Origin: Thalassotalea_A litorea
GTDB lineage: Bacteria > Pseudomonadota > Gammaproteobacteria > Enterobacterales > Alteromonadaceae
Length of the DNA: 64,000 nt
Assembly (NCBI RefSeq): GCF_043642205.1
Contig: NZ_JBHZSG010000014.1
Span: forward strand, 15,292 to 79,291
Reading direction: 5' to 3'
Made by a program: the position numbers and the translations under genes. Below the pieces are notes generated by a model. That model was not told where the DNA came from. It made no database searches and saw only the letters and a program-made list of their open reading frames with translations. This document shows positions 52,978-61,450 of the stretch, in pieces (position 1 is the first letter of the stretch; every line of letters begins with the position of its first letter).

Positions 52978-53005
52978 AAACAGCGGTGTAGCCGCTGTTT
53001 TTTTT
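52978..53005 (+). terminator. Rho-independent terminator
   Basis: Stem AAACAGCGG/CCGCTGTTT with a 5-base loop runs into eight T residues, about 30 bp after the secreted repeat protein stop. Confidence 0.93.
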
Positions 53006-53192
53006 GCAAACAATGCAAAAACTTCTAAGGTGTATAGAAAATAGTGTTAGCGACAACTCGGGGATGTTTCAGGAACAATGTGAGCATATTAAAACTGTAT
53101 CATTAATCCTAAATAAACGTTTATCATAAATTTTGAAAGACCGGCAGCACCGTAAAGTCATTTGCTTTAATGATACTGCCGAGGAGTAGTAC

Positions 53193-53975
53193 ATGAAGAT
53201 AGTGAAGTACCATTCATTTGGTTTTATTTTCTCGTTCATGGCTCTGTTAGTTGCTTGTGATAATAACCGTGCACCTGATAGCGCGGATAAAGTGGACCAA
53301 TTGTTACGCGAGCAACAAAGATTAGCCGAGCAGCTAAGGCAATTGCAAAATCAAGTGGCAGATATTCATGAGATTGCGATGAAATCGCAACAGCCGAAGA
53401 CAATTGAGCTCGCGACACAAAAAAATTATACCGATAACGGCAAACTTCCGGTAAAAGGAAGTAAGGATGCAAAAATAGCGATCATTGAATTTTCAGATTT
53501 TCAATGTCCATACTGCAAGCGGTTTGAAGATGAAACATTTGCGTTGATTGATAAAAACCATATTGAAAAAGGTCAGGTCCAGTATGTAGTCAGGGACTAC
53601 CCATTAAGTTTTCACCCGTTAGCGGAGGGCGCTGCCGTTGCCGCCGGATGCGCTCATCAACAAGGATCTTACTGGCCATTTAGGAAAAACTTATTTAACA
53701 ACACCGCTAAACTAAGTGAGGCATTTTATATCGAACTCAGTAAGACATTGAAGCTAAATACCGATCAATTCCAGCATTGCCTTAACGACCAAGTGCAGCT
53801 CAAACGTATTAAAGCTGACATGATGCTCGCCAAGTCATTAGGGATCAGCGGCACCCCTAGTTTCGTGATAGGCATCGTGGAAAATGGCGAGTTAGTCCGC
53901 CCTATATTAATCACTGGTGCACAACCCTATCGTTCATTTTCATTGATATTCGATGAAATTTTACAACAACCATGA
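53193..53975 (+). CDS. DsbA-like thiol-disulfide oxidoreductase, lipoprotein
   Basis: This 260-residue protein has a lipoprotein-like signal ending LLVAC (Cys22), then a coiled-coil stretch (about 30-65, heptads rich in Gln, Leu and Arg) and a thioredoxin-fold DsbA domain. The active site is CPYC at 105-108 in FSDFQCPYCKRF, and a cis-proline loop is seen in SGTPSFVIG. It catalyses disulfide formation or reduction in the periplasm. The N-terminal coiled coil resembles the BdbD/ScsC-type oligomerisation stalk, which would suggest an isomerase-like or trimeric form, by inference. Confidence 0.85.
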   Translation: MKIVKYHSFGFIFSFMALLVACDNNRAPDSADKVDQLLREQQRLAEQLRQLQNQVADIHEIAMKSQQPKTIELATQKNYTDNGKLPVKGSKDAKIAIIEFSDFQCPYCKRFEDETFALIDKNHIEKGQVQYVVRDYPLSFHPLAEGAAVAAGCAHQQGSYWPFRKNLFNNTAKLSEAFYIELSKTLKLNTDQFQHCLNDQVQLKRIKADMMLAKSLGISGTPSFVIGIVENGELVRPILITGAQPYRSFSLIFDEILQQP

Positions 53976-54041
53976 TCATGCCAGCGTAAATCGAGGTATG
54001 ATAAGGCAACAATTAAAACAATATAATCACATAGTTACCCC

Positions 54042-54599
54042 ATGAATATTCAAAATTCTTTGCATTTATCTTTTCGACTTATGTCTGAAAAAGACCAACA
54101 GCTACTGTTTGAGCTTGATCAAAACCCTGAGGTAATGAAGTATGTCAATGATGGCAAGCCCACTACCTGGCAACAGATTAAAGAGCGTTTTATTCCGCGC
54201 TTAAATGCCTATCGTAATCCAGACAAAGGTTGGGGCTTATGGCAGGTAAACATCACCGCAACCAATGAATACATTGGTTGGATTCTGGTGCGCCCTGAGA
54301 ATTTTTTTACCGAGCATCGCAATGATAAAAATTTGGAAATCGGTTGGCGATTCAAACAACAACATTGGGGTAAAGGTTATGCTACTGAAGCCGCTCAGGC
54401 CGTCCTTGAAGCATTATCAGGGCAACCTGATATTGAGGCGTTTTCGGCAATAGCCGTTCCCGAAAATAAAGGCTCAATTCGGGTAATGGAAAAGCTGGGA
54501 ATGACCTATATCAAAACCTATATCCACGAAGACTCTGGTATTCGTGAAGAAGCGGTTTATTATCAACGTGAAGTATCATCCCCGTTTAACAACAAATAA
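54042..54599 (+). CDS. GNAT-family N-acetyltransferase (RimJ/RimL-like)
   Basis: This 185-residue protein shows the acetyl-CoA-binding pattern LEIGWRFKQQHWGKGYATEAAQAV and the strand/helix IAVPENKGSIRVMEKLGM, both typical of the RimJ/RimL GNAT branch. Substrate unknown; it may acetylate protein N-termini or a small amine. It is followed closely by a lipoprotein gene. Confidence 0.9.
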   Translation: MNIQNSLHLSFRLMSEKDQQLLFELDQNPEVMKYVNDGKPTTWQQIKERFIPRLNAYRNPDKGWGLWQVNITATNEYIGWILVRPENFFTEHRNDKNLEIGWRFKQQHWGKGYATEAAQAVLEALSGQPDIEAFSAIAVPENKGSIRVMEKLGMTYIKTYIHEDSGIREEAVYYQREVSSPFNNK

Positions 54600-54609
54600 G
54601 ATAAAAAAC

Positions 54610-55197
54610 ATGCGTTCTTTTCATACCGAAGTAGTGGTTTGTATCGCAACCATACTCTGCCTTTCTGGCTGTCAATCGAATTCCCAGCAACGCGTTTATC
54701 ATAATGAGAAGCTGCAATGCGAAGATAATTGGCGAGTTACCGGTTATTACACGCCAATCGAAAAGGATTATGGCGTATCTCCATATAAACAGGTAACGCT
54801 CAAGACCGGCGAATCTCACAAATTTAAAGTGAATTTCGTCAATGCGGTTAGGATTGAGGGTTGGGGAAAAACCCGGTTTGGCTGGTATTTAGGCTATTTT
54901 TCTGGAAACTGGCATAAAAGCCCGGCGCCGTTAAACTCGATGGGCAAAACATTAAACGTCGGTGAAGTCGCGGTAGATACCTCCCGGATCCCCAAACTAA
55001 GTACAGTATTTATTCCCAATGTTCAGCCCTATTTACAACGCACCACATTTATTGCCACCGATGTTGGCAGTGCCATAAAACAAAAACACGTTGATGTGTA
55101 CACTGGCGAAGGGGAAAAGGCAAAGCTAACAACCTATGCGATCACTGGTAACCATCAAGTGTGCTTTGGTGAAAACGAAAAAACGGTTAGCTTATAA
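54610..55197 (+). CDS. Lipoprotein with 3D (MltA-like) domain
   Basis: This protein of 195 residues starts from the ATG at 54610, ten bases after the GNAT stop. A lipoprotein signal ends LSGC. The C-terminal half has the 3D-domain aspartate pattern: VAVDTSRIPKLSTVFIPN followed by ATDVGSAIKQKHVDVYTGEG. MltA-type lytic transglycosylases and related resuscitation factors carry this fold, suggesting peptidoglycan cleavage or binding, unproven. The ribosome site is weak. It overlaps the convergent LysE-family gene by 11 bp at the 3' end. Confidence 0.75.
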   Translation: MRSFHTEVVVCIATILCLSGCQSNSQQRVYHNEKLQCEDNWRVTGYYTPIEKDYGVSPYKQVTLKTGESHKFKVNFVNAVRIEGWGKTRFGWYLGYFSGNWHKSPAPLNSMGKTLNVGEVAVDTSRIPKLSTVFIPNVQPYLQRTTFIATDVGSAIKQKHVDVYTGEGEKAKLTTYAITGNHQVCFGENEKTVSL

Positions 55198-55801
55198 CAA
55201 CGGGATAAAGAGATAACACCAGCAAAGCTGCCATGGTCCAATTAAACCGCTGTAGTCTTTGCTGATTGGTTAAAACCCGCTGTAACTCCTGACCAAGCAA
55301 TGTCCAGGAGCTTACACAAGGTAAGTTAATCGCGCCAAAAATGACAGCCACCAATAATACGGAATGAAATTGCTGGGAAGGCGCGTAAACACTAATCGCG
55401 GTTAATGCCATCGTCCATGCTTTAGGGTTTACCCATTGAAACGCAGCAGCTTGTAAAAACGTGATTGGTGTGGGTTGCTGAGTGCCATCATTCTGATTTT
55501 CTGACGTTTTTACGGGGTCCGATGAATGGGCAATTTTATACGCCAGATACAACAAATAAACAACACTTATCACCTTCAGTATCTGATAACTGACGGGGAA
55601 CAAATCAAACAGTTGCATTAAACCAATGCCGACCAGAATCACCATCACCACAAAGCCAATGCCAACGCCTAACATGTGCGGCAACGTCCGCCGAAAACCA
55701 AAGGTTGCACCGGAAGACATGAGCATCAGATTATTTGGTCCCGGTGTGATCGAAGACACAAAACAAAAAAGCGCAAGCGCGGCATACATCTCAGCCGTCA
55801 T
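55187..55801 (-). CDS. LysE/RhtB-family amino-acid exporter
   Basis: This 204-residue protein has about six membrane helices and the family N-terminal motif SSITPGPNNLMLMSSGATFGFRRTLPH. The FQWVNPKAWTMAL segment in the middle is equally typical. It exports amino acids or similar small molecules; the substrate cannot be called. A MITE copy starts 15 bp upstream of its start codon. Confidence 0.92.
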   Translation of the reverse strand: MTAEMYAALALFCFVSSITPGPNNLMLMSSGATFGFRRTLPHMLGVGIGFVVMVILVGIGLMQLFDLFPVSYQILKVISVVYLLYLAYKIAHSSDPVKTSENQNDGTQQPTPITFLQAAAFQWVNPKAWTMALTAISVYAPSQQFHSVLLVAVIFGAINLPCVSSWTLLGQELQRVLTNQQRLQRFNWTMAALLVLSLYPVVIS

Positions 55802-55816
55802 TTAAAAAATCCTGTT

Positions 55817-56092
55817 ATACCAATCACATTAAATTATTACTCACTCAGTGAGAATTTAAAGACTTTTAGACAAGGCTTTGATTGCAGAGAATGGTTATTC
55901 CGCTCTCAAAAACAGCCAAAATCAGTAACGTAGTCCAAACGCCTTTAAAACTCACCCGTAGGGAGTTTACCTTAAGGCCCATTTACGACCCTATATTTCA
56001 TTAATATAGAATGACTATATCAATGAAACCTATGTTGTAACTGAACCTCTGCCCTAACTCTGAGTTGTGCACAAACTTAATGTGATTGGTAT
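55817..56092 (+). repeat. MITE-like element, copy 5
   Basis: This complete 276-bp copy has both terminal repeats (ATACCAATCACATTAA, TTAATGTGATTGGTAT), the CTCACTCAGTGAG palindrome and the central hairpin. It is near-identical to copy 3 along most of its length. Positions 56093-56248 hold only AT-rich sequence at the 3' end of the histidine kinase gene. Confidence 0.93.
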
Positions 56093-56248
56093 TATTGGGT
56101 TAAGGGACGAAAATACTAAAGACCATTTTAAACATGATTGTCACTGAGTGGCATTTTGTGTGTCGCGCATTCAAGTTTCCGATTTTGTTTGATGATAAAA
56201 GTTCGCAGATACCAAAGTTTCCTTAGCAAGCGAAATTTTTATACACAT

Positions 56249-59182
56249 TTAAGAGTCGGCATTCGAGGTTTCTTTAAATTTAGCAACTTCCATTTTCAAC
56301 GATAACAGTAAAGAGCGCTTTTGATCGAACCGTCGATTCAACAGGCATAATTCCAATTGTCGACTGATATTGGCCAATTCTGAAAAGCCAAACATCTGTG
56401 CGGCACCGCTTAGCTTATGGCAAAGCTCACTCACCTGCTGCCAATCCTGAGCTTCATCAGCACGGCAAATACGGTTTAAATCACGTTTAGCACTAACGAT
56501 AAAACTCGTCGCTAAAATTTCAACTTGATCGTCTTGATTCTCGGTGTCTAATGTTGCGCTAGGTGCAACCTGCTCCGCTTCAAACGGCAGATGTTGCTTT
56601 AAAGACTCGACGATATTCTGACGATTCAGCGGTTTTTCAATGTAACCGGAAAATCCAACGTTAAGATAATGCTCAATTTCATGGGCCATCGCATTTGCCG
56701 TAAATGCGTAAACCGGTTTATCGAAGCCCGATTTTACAAGACGGGTTAACGCACTAAAACCATCCAGATTCGGCATTTGAATATCCATGAGCACCAGGTC
56801 GACCTCATGCTCTTTTAGCCATTGCAGTGCCTGCTGGCCATCGGCAACCGTATCTACGGTTAAACCGAGGCGTTGCAGATATAGACGGATCAGTGCCCGG
56901 TTTTCAGGATGATCTTCCGCTACCAAAATACGGCCGCTAAATTGATAGGCGGTATGGGCATGGGTACTGGCACTCAAGGCTTTCGCCTTGCCATTGGTTG
57001 TTGCTTCGACAACAGGAATGGCAACGGAGAAGACACTTCCTTGTCCCGGTGTACTGCTCACGTCAATAGTAGCGTCCATTAATTTACATAAATTAGATAC
57101 CAGATACAGTCCAAGGCCACTGCCGCCAAATCGACGGGAAATACTGTTATCACCCTGCACAAAACAGCCAAAGACTTGTTCTACCTGTGCTGCATCCATG
57201 CCGATTCCGGTATCGGATACCCGAACCAATAATTGTTGGTCAAACTGAGATACATCAACAATAACACTGCCCTGCTTGGTAAACTTGACGGCATTGGAAC
57301 ATAGATTAATTAATATTTGATTAAAGCGCATCGCATCGATATTGATGCACATCCCTTTGGGTATATTCAGATTAACCTGAAATAAGACCCCTTTACGCTT
57401 TGCTTGCTCTGCGAACATCGCGTTAAGTTCAGAAAACAAGGCGCTAAGCTCAATTAATTTCGGTGTTAAGGTGATTTGATTGGCTTCTATTTTACTTAAA
57501 TCGAGAATATCGTTAACAATGTCTAATAAGTACAGGCTGTTTGAATACAAATGCTGGTAGTGTTCGACTTTCTCGTCGGCTTGTACTTCGTTATTTAATA
57601 ACGCTTCGGCATTACCAATGACAACAGATAGCGGCGTGCGAATTTCATGGGTAACATTGGCTAAGAATTGATTTTTTATCCGATTGGCATCTTCCAGTTT
57701 GCTGGTTGTATCCAGTAACTCCTGAGTGCGGGAATCTACCATACGTTCCAATTCTAATTTTGCTTGTCTAGAGCGTTTTTTCTGCATCAACAAAAATAAA
57801 ATAATGGTGATAAAGATCAAAATAAAGACAATAAAGTTACGAGCCTGATTGGCCTTATCAAATTCTAACTGAGATACTTTTTCCTGGGCTTCGAGGTGGT
57901 TGATGCGTTGCTTTAATTGTTGAGTTTCAAATTCTGCTAACCGATTATTAAGCTCTATATTAGAACGTTCGTTCATTTCCCGGGTAAATGTCTTTTGCAG
58001 TTTCTGAGCCTTGACATATTGACCGGTCGCAGCGTGTAGCAACGAGGTCAATAGCGAAATTTCATCCTGCAAGCCCTGATCGTTAACTTTTATCGCCAAC
58101 GCTTTTGCCCGTTCCAGGTTTTCTATGGCATCGTCATGTTCGGCAGAAACATAATTTACCAGAGCTAACTCAAAATAACTGCCGGCTAAGGCACTAAAGT
58201 GCTCATATTTCGTCCCATATTCTATGCCAAGCTCAGCATAAAACCTTGCTTTATCAAATCGCTCAAACTCATTGTACATCGCGGCTAAGTTAATCCCCTG
58301 CGTAGCCAGGTGATAGCCTTCCTGTTGCTGTTGATAATAATTAAAGGCAAGTAACTGATATTTTTCTGCCAGCTCAAAATTACCCGCATATTTATAGGCG
58401 ATTCCCAAATCGCTATGCACTAACGCCAGGCTTTTATAATCCTGATCTTTTTCACGGTACCTTCTCACTTCATGAAATGAATCAATGGCCACATCGTAGC
58501 GATATAGGTTGACGTACAAGCCTGCAATATTAAAACGCACGTCAATTTGATCGCTCTCGCTACCATACAACGAATATAAGGGTTCGGCTTGTTGATAGGC
58601 ATTTAATGCCACTTCATAGCGGCCCATCGCGGCATTGGCCAATGCAATATTGTTTAATAAATGTGCCTGTTGAATTGCATCACCCTGAGCCACGTAATAG
58701 ACCATCGATTTTTTGTAATGGTTTAACGCAATATCGTTGTCACCTCGAAAGTAGCGAACAACCCCGAGCATTTTCTCAATTTGAGCAACTTGTAGCTGAT
58801 CATTCAGAGCCTGGGCGATAACTTTCGCTTGCCCATAGATTACGATGGCTTGCTGTAACTGCTCATTTTGAAAGGCATACATTGCATGGCTACGCATCAC
58901 TTTCAGACGCTCTTTTTCGCTCAGATCTTGCTGATCTAACAGCGACTGATATTTATCCATGGCGAGCTGAACATTTTTTTCTTTTTCGATTTTCGTTAAT
59001 TGCTGCGCTAGAGGCGCTTCCTGTGAAAATTGAGAAGGAGCTGCATGTTCGCTAGCAAAAGCGATTGCGGGCAACATGCCACAAACCAAAACAGCCCACC
59101 AAAACACCACCAAAAACCGTGTTTTTGATAACGTATTTAGCTTAATAATCAAAGAGTTTGAGTGACTTACATAAAACTGCAT
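56249..59182 (-). CDS. TPR-containing hybrid sensor histidine kinase
   Basis: This 977-residue protein has an N-terminal signal/anchor, a periplasmic TPR domain (about 80-420; repeats such as LNNIALANAAMGRYEVALNAYQQAEPLY), a transmembrane helix (FIVFILIFITIILFLLM) and a coiled-coil linker. HisKA has phospho-His512 (NVTHEIRTPLS), followed by the ATPase boxes NLCSNAVKFT and GGSGLGLYLVS. A receiver has Asp800 (LVLMDIQMP) and an HPt domain has His922 (CHKLSGAAQMFG). The full phosphorelay set is present, but no response-regulator gene lies next to it. The signal it senses is unknown. Confidence 0.93.
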   Translation of the reverse strand: MQFYVSHSNSLIIKLNTLSKTRFLVVFWWAVLVCGMLPAIAFASEHAAPSQFSQEAPLAQQLTKIEKEKNVQLAMDKYQSLLDQQDLSEKERLKVMRSHAMYAFQNEQLQQAIVIYGQAKVIAQALNDQLQVAQIEKMLGVVRYFRGDNDIALNHYKKSMVYYVAQGDAIQQAHLLNNIALANAAMGRYEVALNAYQQAEPLYSLYGSESDQIDVRFNIAGLYVNLYRYDVAIDSFHEVRRYREKDQDYKSLALVHSDLGIAYKYAGNFELAEKYQLLAFNYYQQQQEGYHLATQGINLAAMYNEFERFDKARFYAELGIEYGTKYEHFSALAGSYFELALVNYVSAEHDDAIENLERAKALAIKVNDQGLQDEISLLTSLLHAATGQYVKAQKLQKTFTREMNERSNIELNNRLAEFETQQLKQRINHLEAQEKVSQLEFDKANQARNFIVFILIFITIILFLLMQKKRSRQAKLELERMVDSRTQELLDTTSKLEDANRIKNQFLANVTHEIRTPLSVVIGNAEALLNNEVQADEKVEHYQHLYSNSLYLLDIVNDILDLSKIEANQITLTPKLIELSALFSELNAMFAEQAKRKGVLFQVNLNIPKGMCINIDAMRFNQILINLCSNAVKFTKQGSVIVDVSQFDQQLLVRVSDTGIGMDAAQVEQVFGCFVQGDNSISRRFGGSGLGLYLVSNLCKLMDATIDVSSTPGQGSVFSVAIPVVEATTNGKAKALSASTHAHTAYQFSGRILVAEDHPENRALIRLYLQRLGLTVDTVADGQQALQWLKEHEVDLVLMDIQMPNLDGFSALTRLVKSGFDKPVYAFTANAMAHEIEHYLNVGFSGYIEKPLNRQNIVESLKQHLPFEAEQVAPSATLDTENQDDQVEILATSFIVSAKRDLNRICRADEAQDWQQVSELCHKLSGAAQMFGFSELANISRQLELCLLNRRFDQKRSLLLSLKMEVAKFKETSNADS

Positions 59183-59404
59183 ATGGGCAATTTAGTTCCG
59201 TGTTTGAATAATGACTTCCTCTGCTTGTTTTTTATACCACTTTTGCGATTCTTTTAAAACCGAAAAGTCCCATAGATAAGGCCAAATTTGCGTAAAAAAT
59301 GCGATGAAAAATAAAGCCTTGATTCGATAAAATTGTTAATCATGCAATTCTTGAGATAAAATATCTGGCTATACATCCCGTCTTTAAAAATGAAGGTTTT
59401 ATCC

Positions 59405-61081
59405 ATGGCATTGCCCGATAAATTTATTTACTCCATGCACCGCGTTTCAAAAGTGGTGCCTCCCAAAAGAACCATACTCAAAGATATTTCTCTGTCTTTT
59501 TTCCCTGGCGCAAAAATTGGTGTTTTAGGTTTAAATGGTGCTGGTAAATCAACCCTGTTACGTATTATGGCGGGCGTTGATACCGAATTTGAAGGTGAAG
59601 CTAAAGCTTTAGCCGGTACCAAAATTGGTTATTTACCGCAGGAACCGGAACTGGATGAAGAAGCAAGCGTACGTGAAATCGTCGAACAAGCGGTCAGTGA
59701 AGTTAAAAATGCGTTAGCGCGATTAGATCAGGTATACATGGAGTATGCCGAAGAAGGCGCTGACTTCGATGCTCTGGCCAAAGAACAAGGTGAGCTGGAA
59801 GCCATTATTGATTCTCAGGATGGTCACAACATTGATAATGTGTTGGAGCGTGCAGCTGATGCCCTGCGCCTGCCGGAGTGGGACCAGAAAGTAAAAGTGT
59901 TATCCGGTGGTGAACGTCGTCGTGTGGCCTTGTGTCGTTTGTTATTAGAAAAACCAGACATGTTATTGCTCGATGAACCGACTAACCACTTAGATGCAGA
60001 GTCTGTCGCCTGGTTAGAGCGTTTTCTACACGACTACAATGGTACCGTTGTGGCGATTACCCACGATCGTTATTTCCTGGATAATGTTGCCGGTTGGATA
60101 CTTGAACTTGACCGTGGCCATGGAATTCCATGGGAAGGCAACTACTCGTCTTGGCTTGAGCAAAAAGATGCGCGTCTTGAGCAGGAAAAACGAAGCGAGA
60201 ATGCTCTACAAAAAACCATCAAGCAAGAGCTTGAATGGGTACGTTCAAATCCAAAGGCCCGTCAGGCAAAAAGCAAAGCCCGTATGGCGCGCTTTGAAGA
60301 GTTGTCGAGTCATGAGAATCAAAAACGTAACGAAACCAATGAGCTATATATTCCACCAGGTCCGCGTCTGGGTGATAAAGTGCTTGACGTTGAGCACCTG
60401 ACAAAATCGTTCAATGATCGCGTACTCATTGATGATTTAAGTTTTTCCATTCCCAAAGGTGCCATTGTTGGGATCATCGGACCAAATGGTGCCGGTAAAT
60501 CTACCCTATTCAAAATGCTAAGCGGCACCGAAACACCGGATTCCGGTAGTGTCACTGTTGGCGAAACGGTAAAACTGGCCAGTGTCGATCAATTTCGTGA
60601 CGATATGAACGACTCTAACACCGTGTTTCAGGAAATTTCTGAAGGTAACGACATTATCTCTATCGGCGGTTATGAAACTCCGAGTCGTGCTTACGTAAGT
60701 CGTTTTAACTTTAAAGGTAATGACCAACAGAAATTTATTGGTGATTTATCCGGTGGTGAGCGTAACCGTGTGCATCTTGCCAAACTCGTGAAAACCGGCG
60801 GTAACCTGTTACTGCTCGATGAACCAACCAATGACCTTGATGTTGAGACCCTGCGTGCTCTTGAAGAGGCGCTGTTGGAATTCCCGGGTTGTGCCATGGT
60901 AATTTCCCATGACCGTTGGTTCTTAGACCGAATTGCAACGCACATTATCGATTATCGTGACGAGGGTCAGGTTAATTTCTTTGAAGGTAACTTTACCGAA
61001 TACGAAGAATGGCTGAAGAAAACCCTTGGGCCACAGGCAGTTGAACCACACCGTATCAAATACAAGCGTATTACGGCATAG
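59405..61081 (+). CDS. ettA: Energy-dependent translational throttle EttA (ABC-F)
   Basis: This protein of 558 residues starts from the ATG at 59405, with AAGG eight bases upstream. It has tandem ABC domains: LGLNGAGKSTLLR and LLLDEPTNHLD in the first, IIGPNGAGKSTLFK and LLLDEPTNDLD in the second, with both LSGGE signatures. A PtIM-like linker lies between them. The N-terminus YSMHRVSKVVPPKRTILKDIS matches EttA strongly. EttA binds the ribosomal E site and gates elongation by ATP/ADP ratio. A strong terminator follows. Confidence 0.95.
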   Translation: MALPDKFIYSMHRVSKVVPPKRTILKDISLSFFPGAKIGVLGLNGAGKSTLLRIMAGVDTEFEGEAKALAGTKIGYLPQEPELDEEASVREIVEQAVSEVKNALARLDQVYMEYAEEGADFDALAKEQGELEAIIDSQDGHNIDNVLERAADALRLPEWDQKVKVLSGGERRRVALCRLLLEKPDMLLLDEPTNHLDAESVAWLERFLHDYNGTVVAITHDRYFLDNVAGWILELDRGHGIPWEGNYSSWLEQKDARLEQEKRSENALQKTIKQELEWVRSNPKARQAKSKARMARFEELSSHENQKRNETNELYIPPGPRLGDKVLDVEHLTKSFNDRVLIDDLSFSIPKGAIVGIIGPNGAGKSTLFKMLSGTETPDSGSVTVGETVKLASVDQFRDDMNDSNTVFQEISEGNDIISIGGYETPSRAYVSRFNFKGNDQQKFIGDLSGGERNRVHLAKLVKTGGNLLLLDEPTNDLDVETLRALEEALLEFPGCAMVISHDRWFLDRIATHIIDYRDEGQVNFFEGNFTEYEEWLKKTLGPQAVEPHRIKYKRITA

Positions 61082-61105
61082 GAATTACCGCACACAACAG
61101 CCGAC

Positions 61106-61131
61106 AAACGGGGCATCATTTGCCCCGTTTT
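61106..61131 (+). terminator. Rho-independent terminator of ettA
   Basis: A 10-bp perfect stem AAACGGGGCA/TGCCCCGTTT with a 5-base loop and a short T run lies 25 bp after the ettA stop. Confidence 0.92.
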
Positions 61132-61150
61132 CATATCTGTCCTTTTTCTA

Positions 61151-61332
61151 ATACCAATCACACTAAGTTTGTGCACAACCCAGAGTTAGGGCAGTAAATG
61201 GGCCTTAAGATAAACTCCCTACGGGTGAGTTTTAAAGGCGTTTATCCTGCGTTACTGATTTTGGCTGACGTTGAAAATGGAGCGACCATTCTCTGCAATC
61301 AAAGCCTTGCCTAAAAACCTTTAAATTCTCAC
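61151..61332 (-). repeat. MITE-like element, copy 6 (truncated)
   Basis: One terminal repeat (ATACCAATCACACTAA) is present, and the copy runs in reverse orientation to the AATTCTCAC block. The last 25 or so bases, including the CTCACTCAGTGAG palindrome and the second terminal repeat, are missing. An internal segment containing the central hairpin is also lost. It lies in the ettA/M13 gap. The remaining 61333-61450 is presumably the promoter of the next gene. Confidence 0.88.
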
Positions 61333-61450
61333 CTATCCGATCTCATCCTCTTCAATTCTCTTTTTCAAATTCTTGTCTATAGTTAATTCATTACGTAATA
61401 ACAATGGTTAGTAGTCCGGATGACTACAACGCAAAGAAATGGAAACCTGC

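Noticed and set aside
55676..55933. Forward open frame overlapping the LysE 5' end and MITE copy 5
   Set aside because: It is composed of antisense LysE sequence and repeat sequence, with no start signal.
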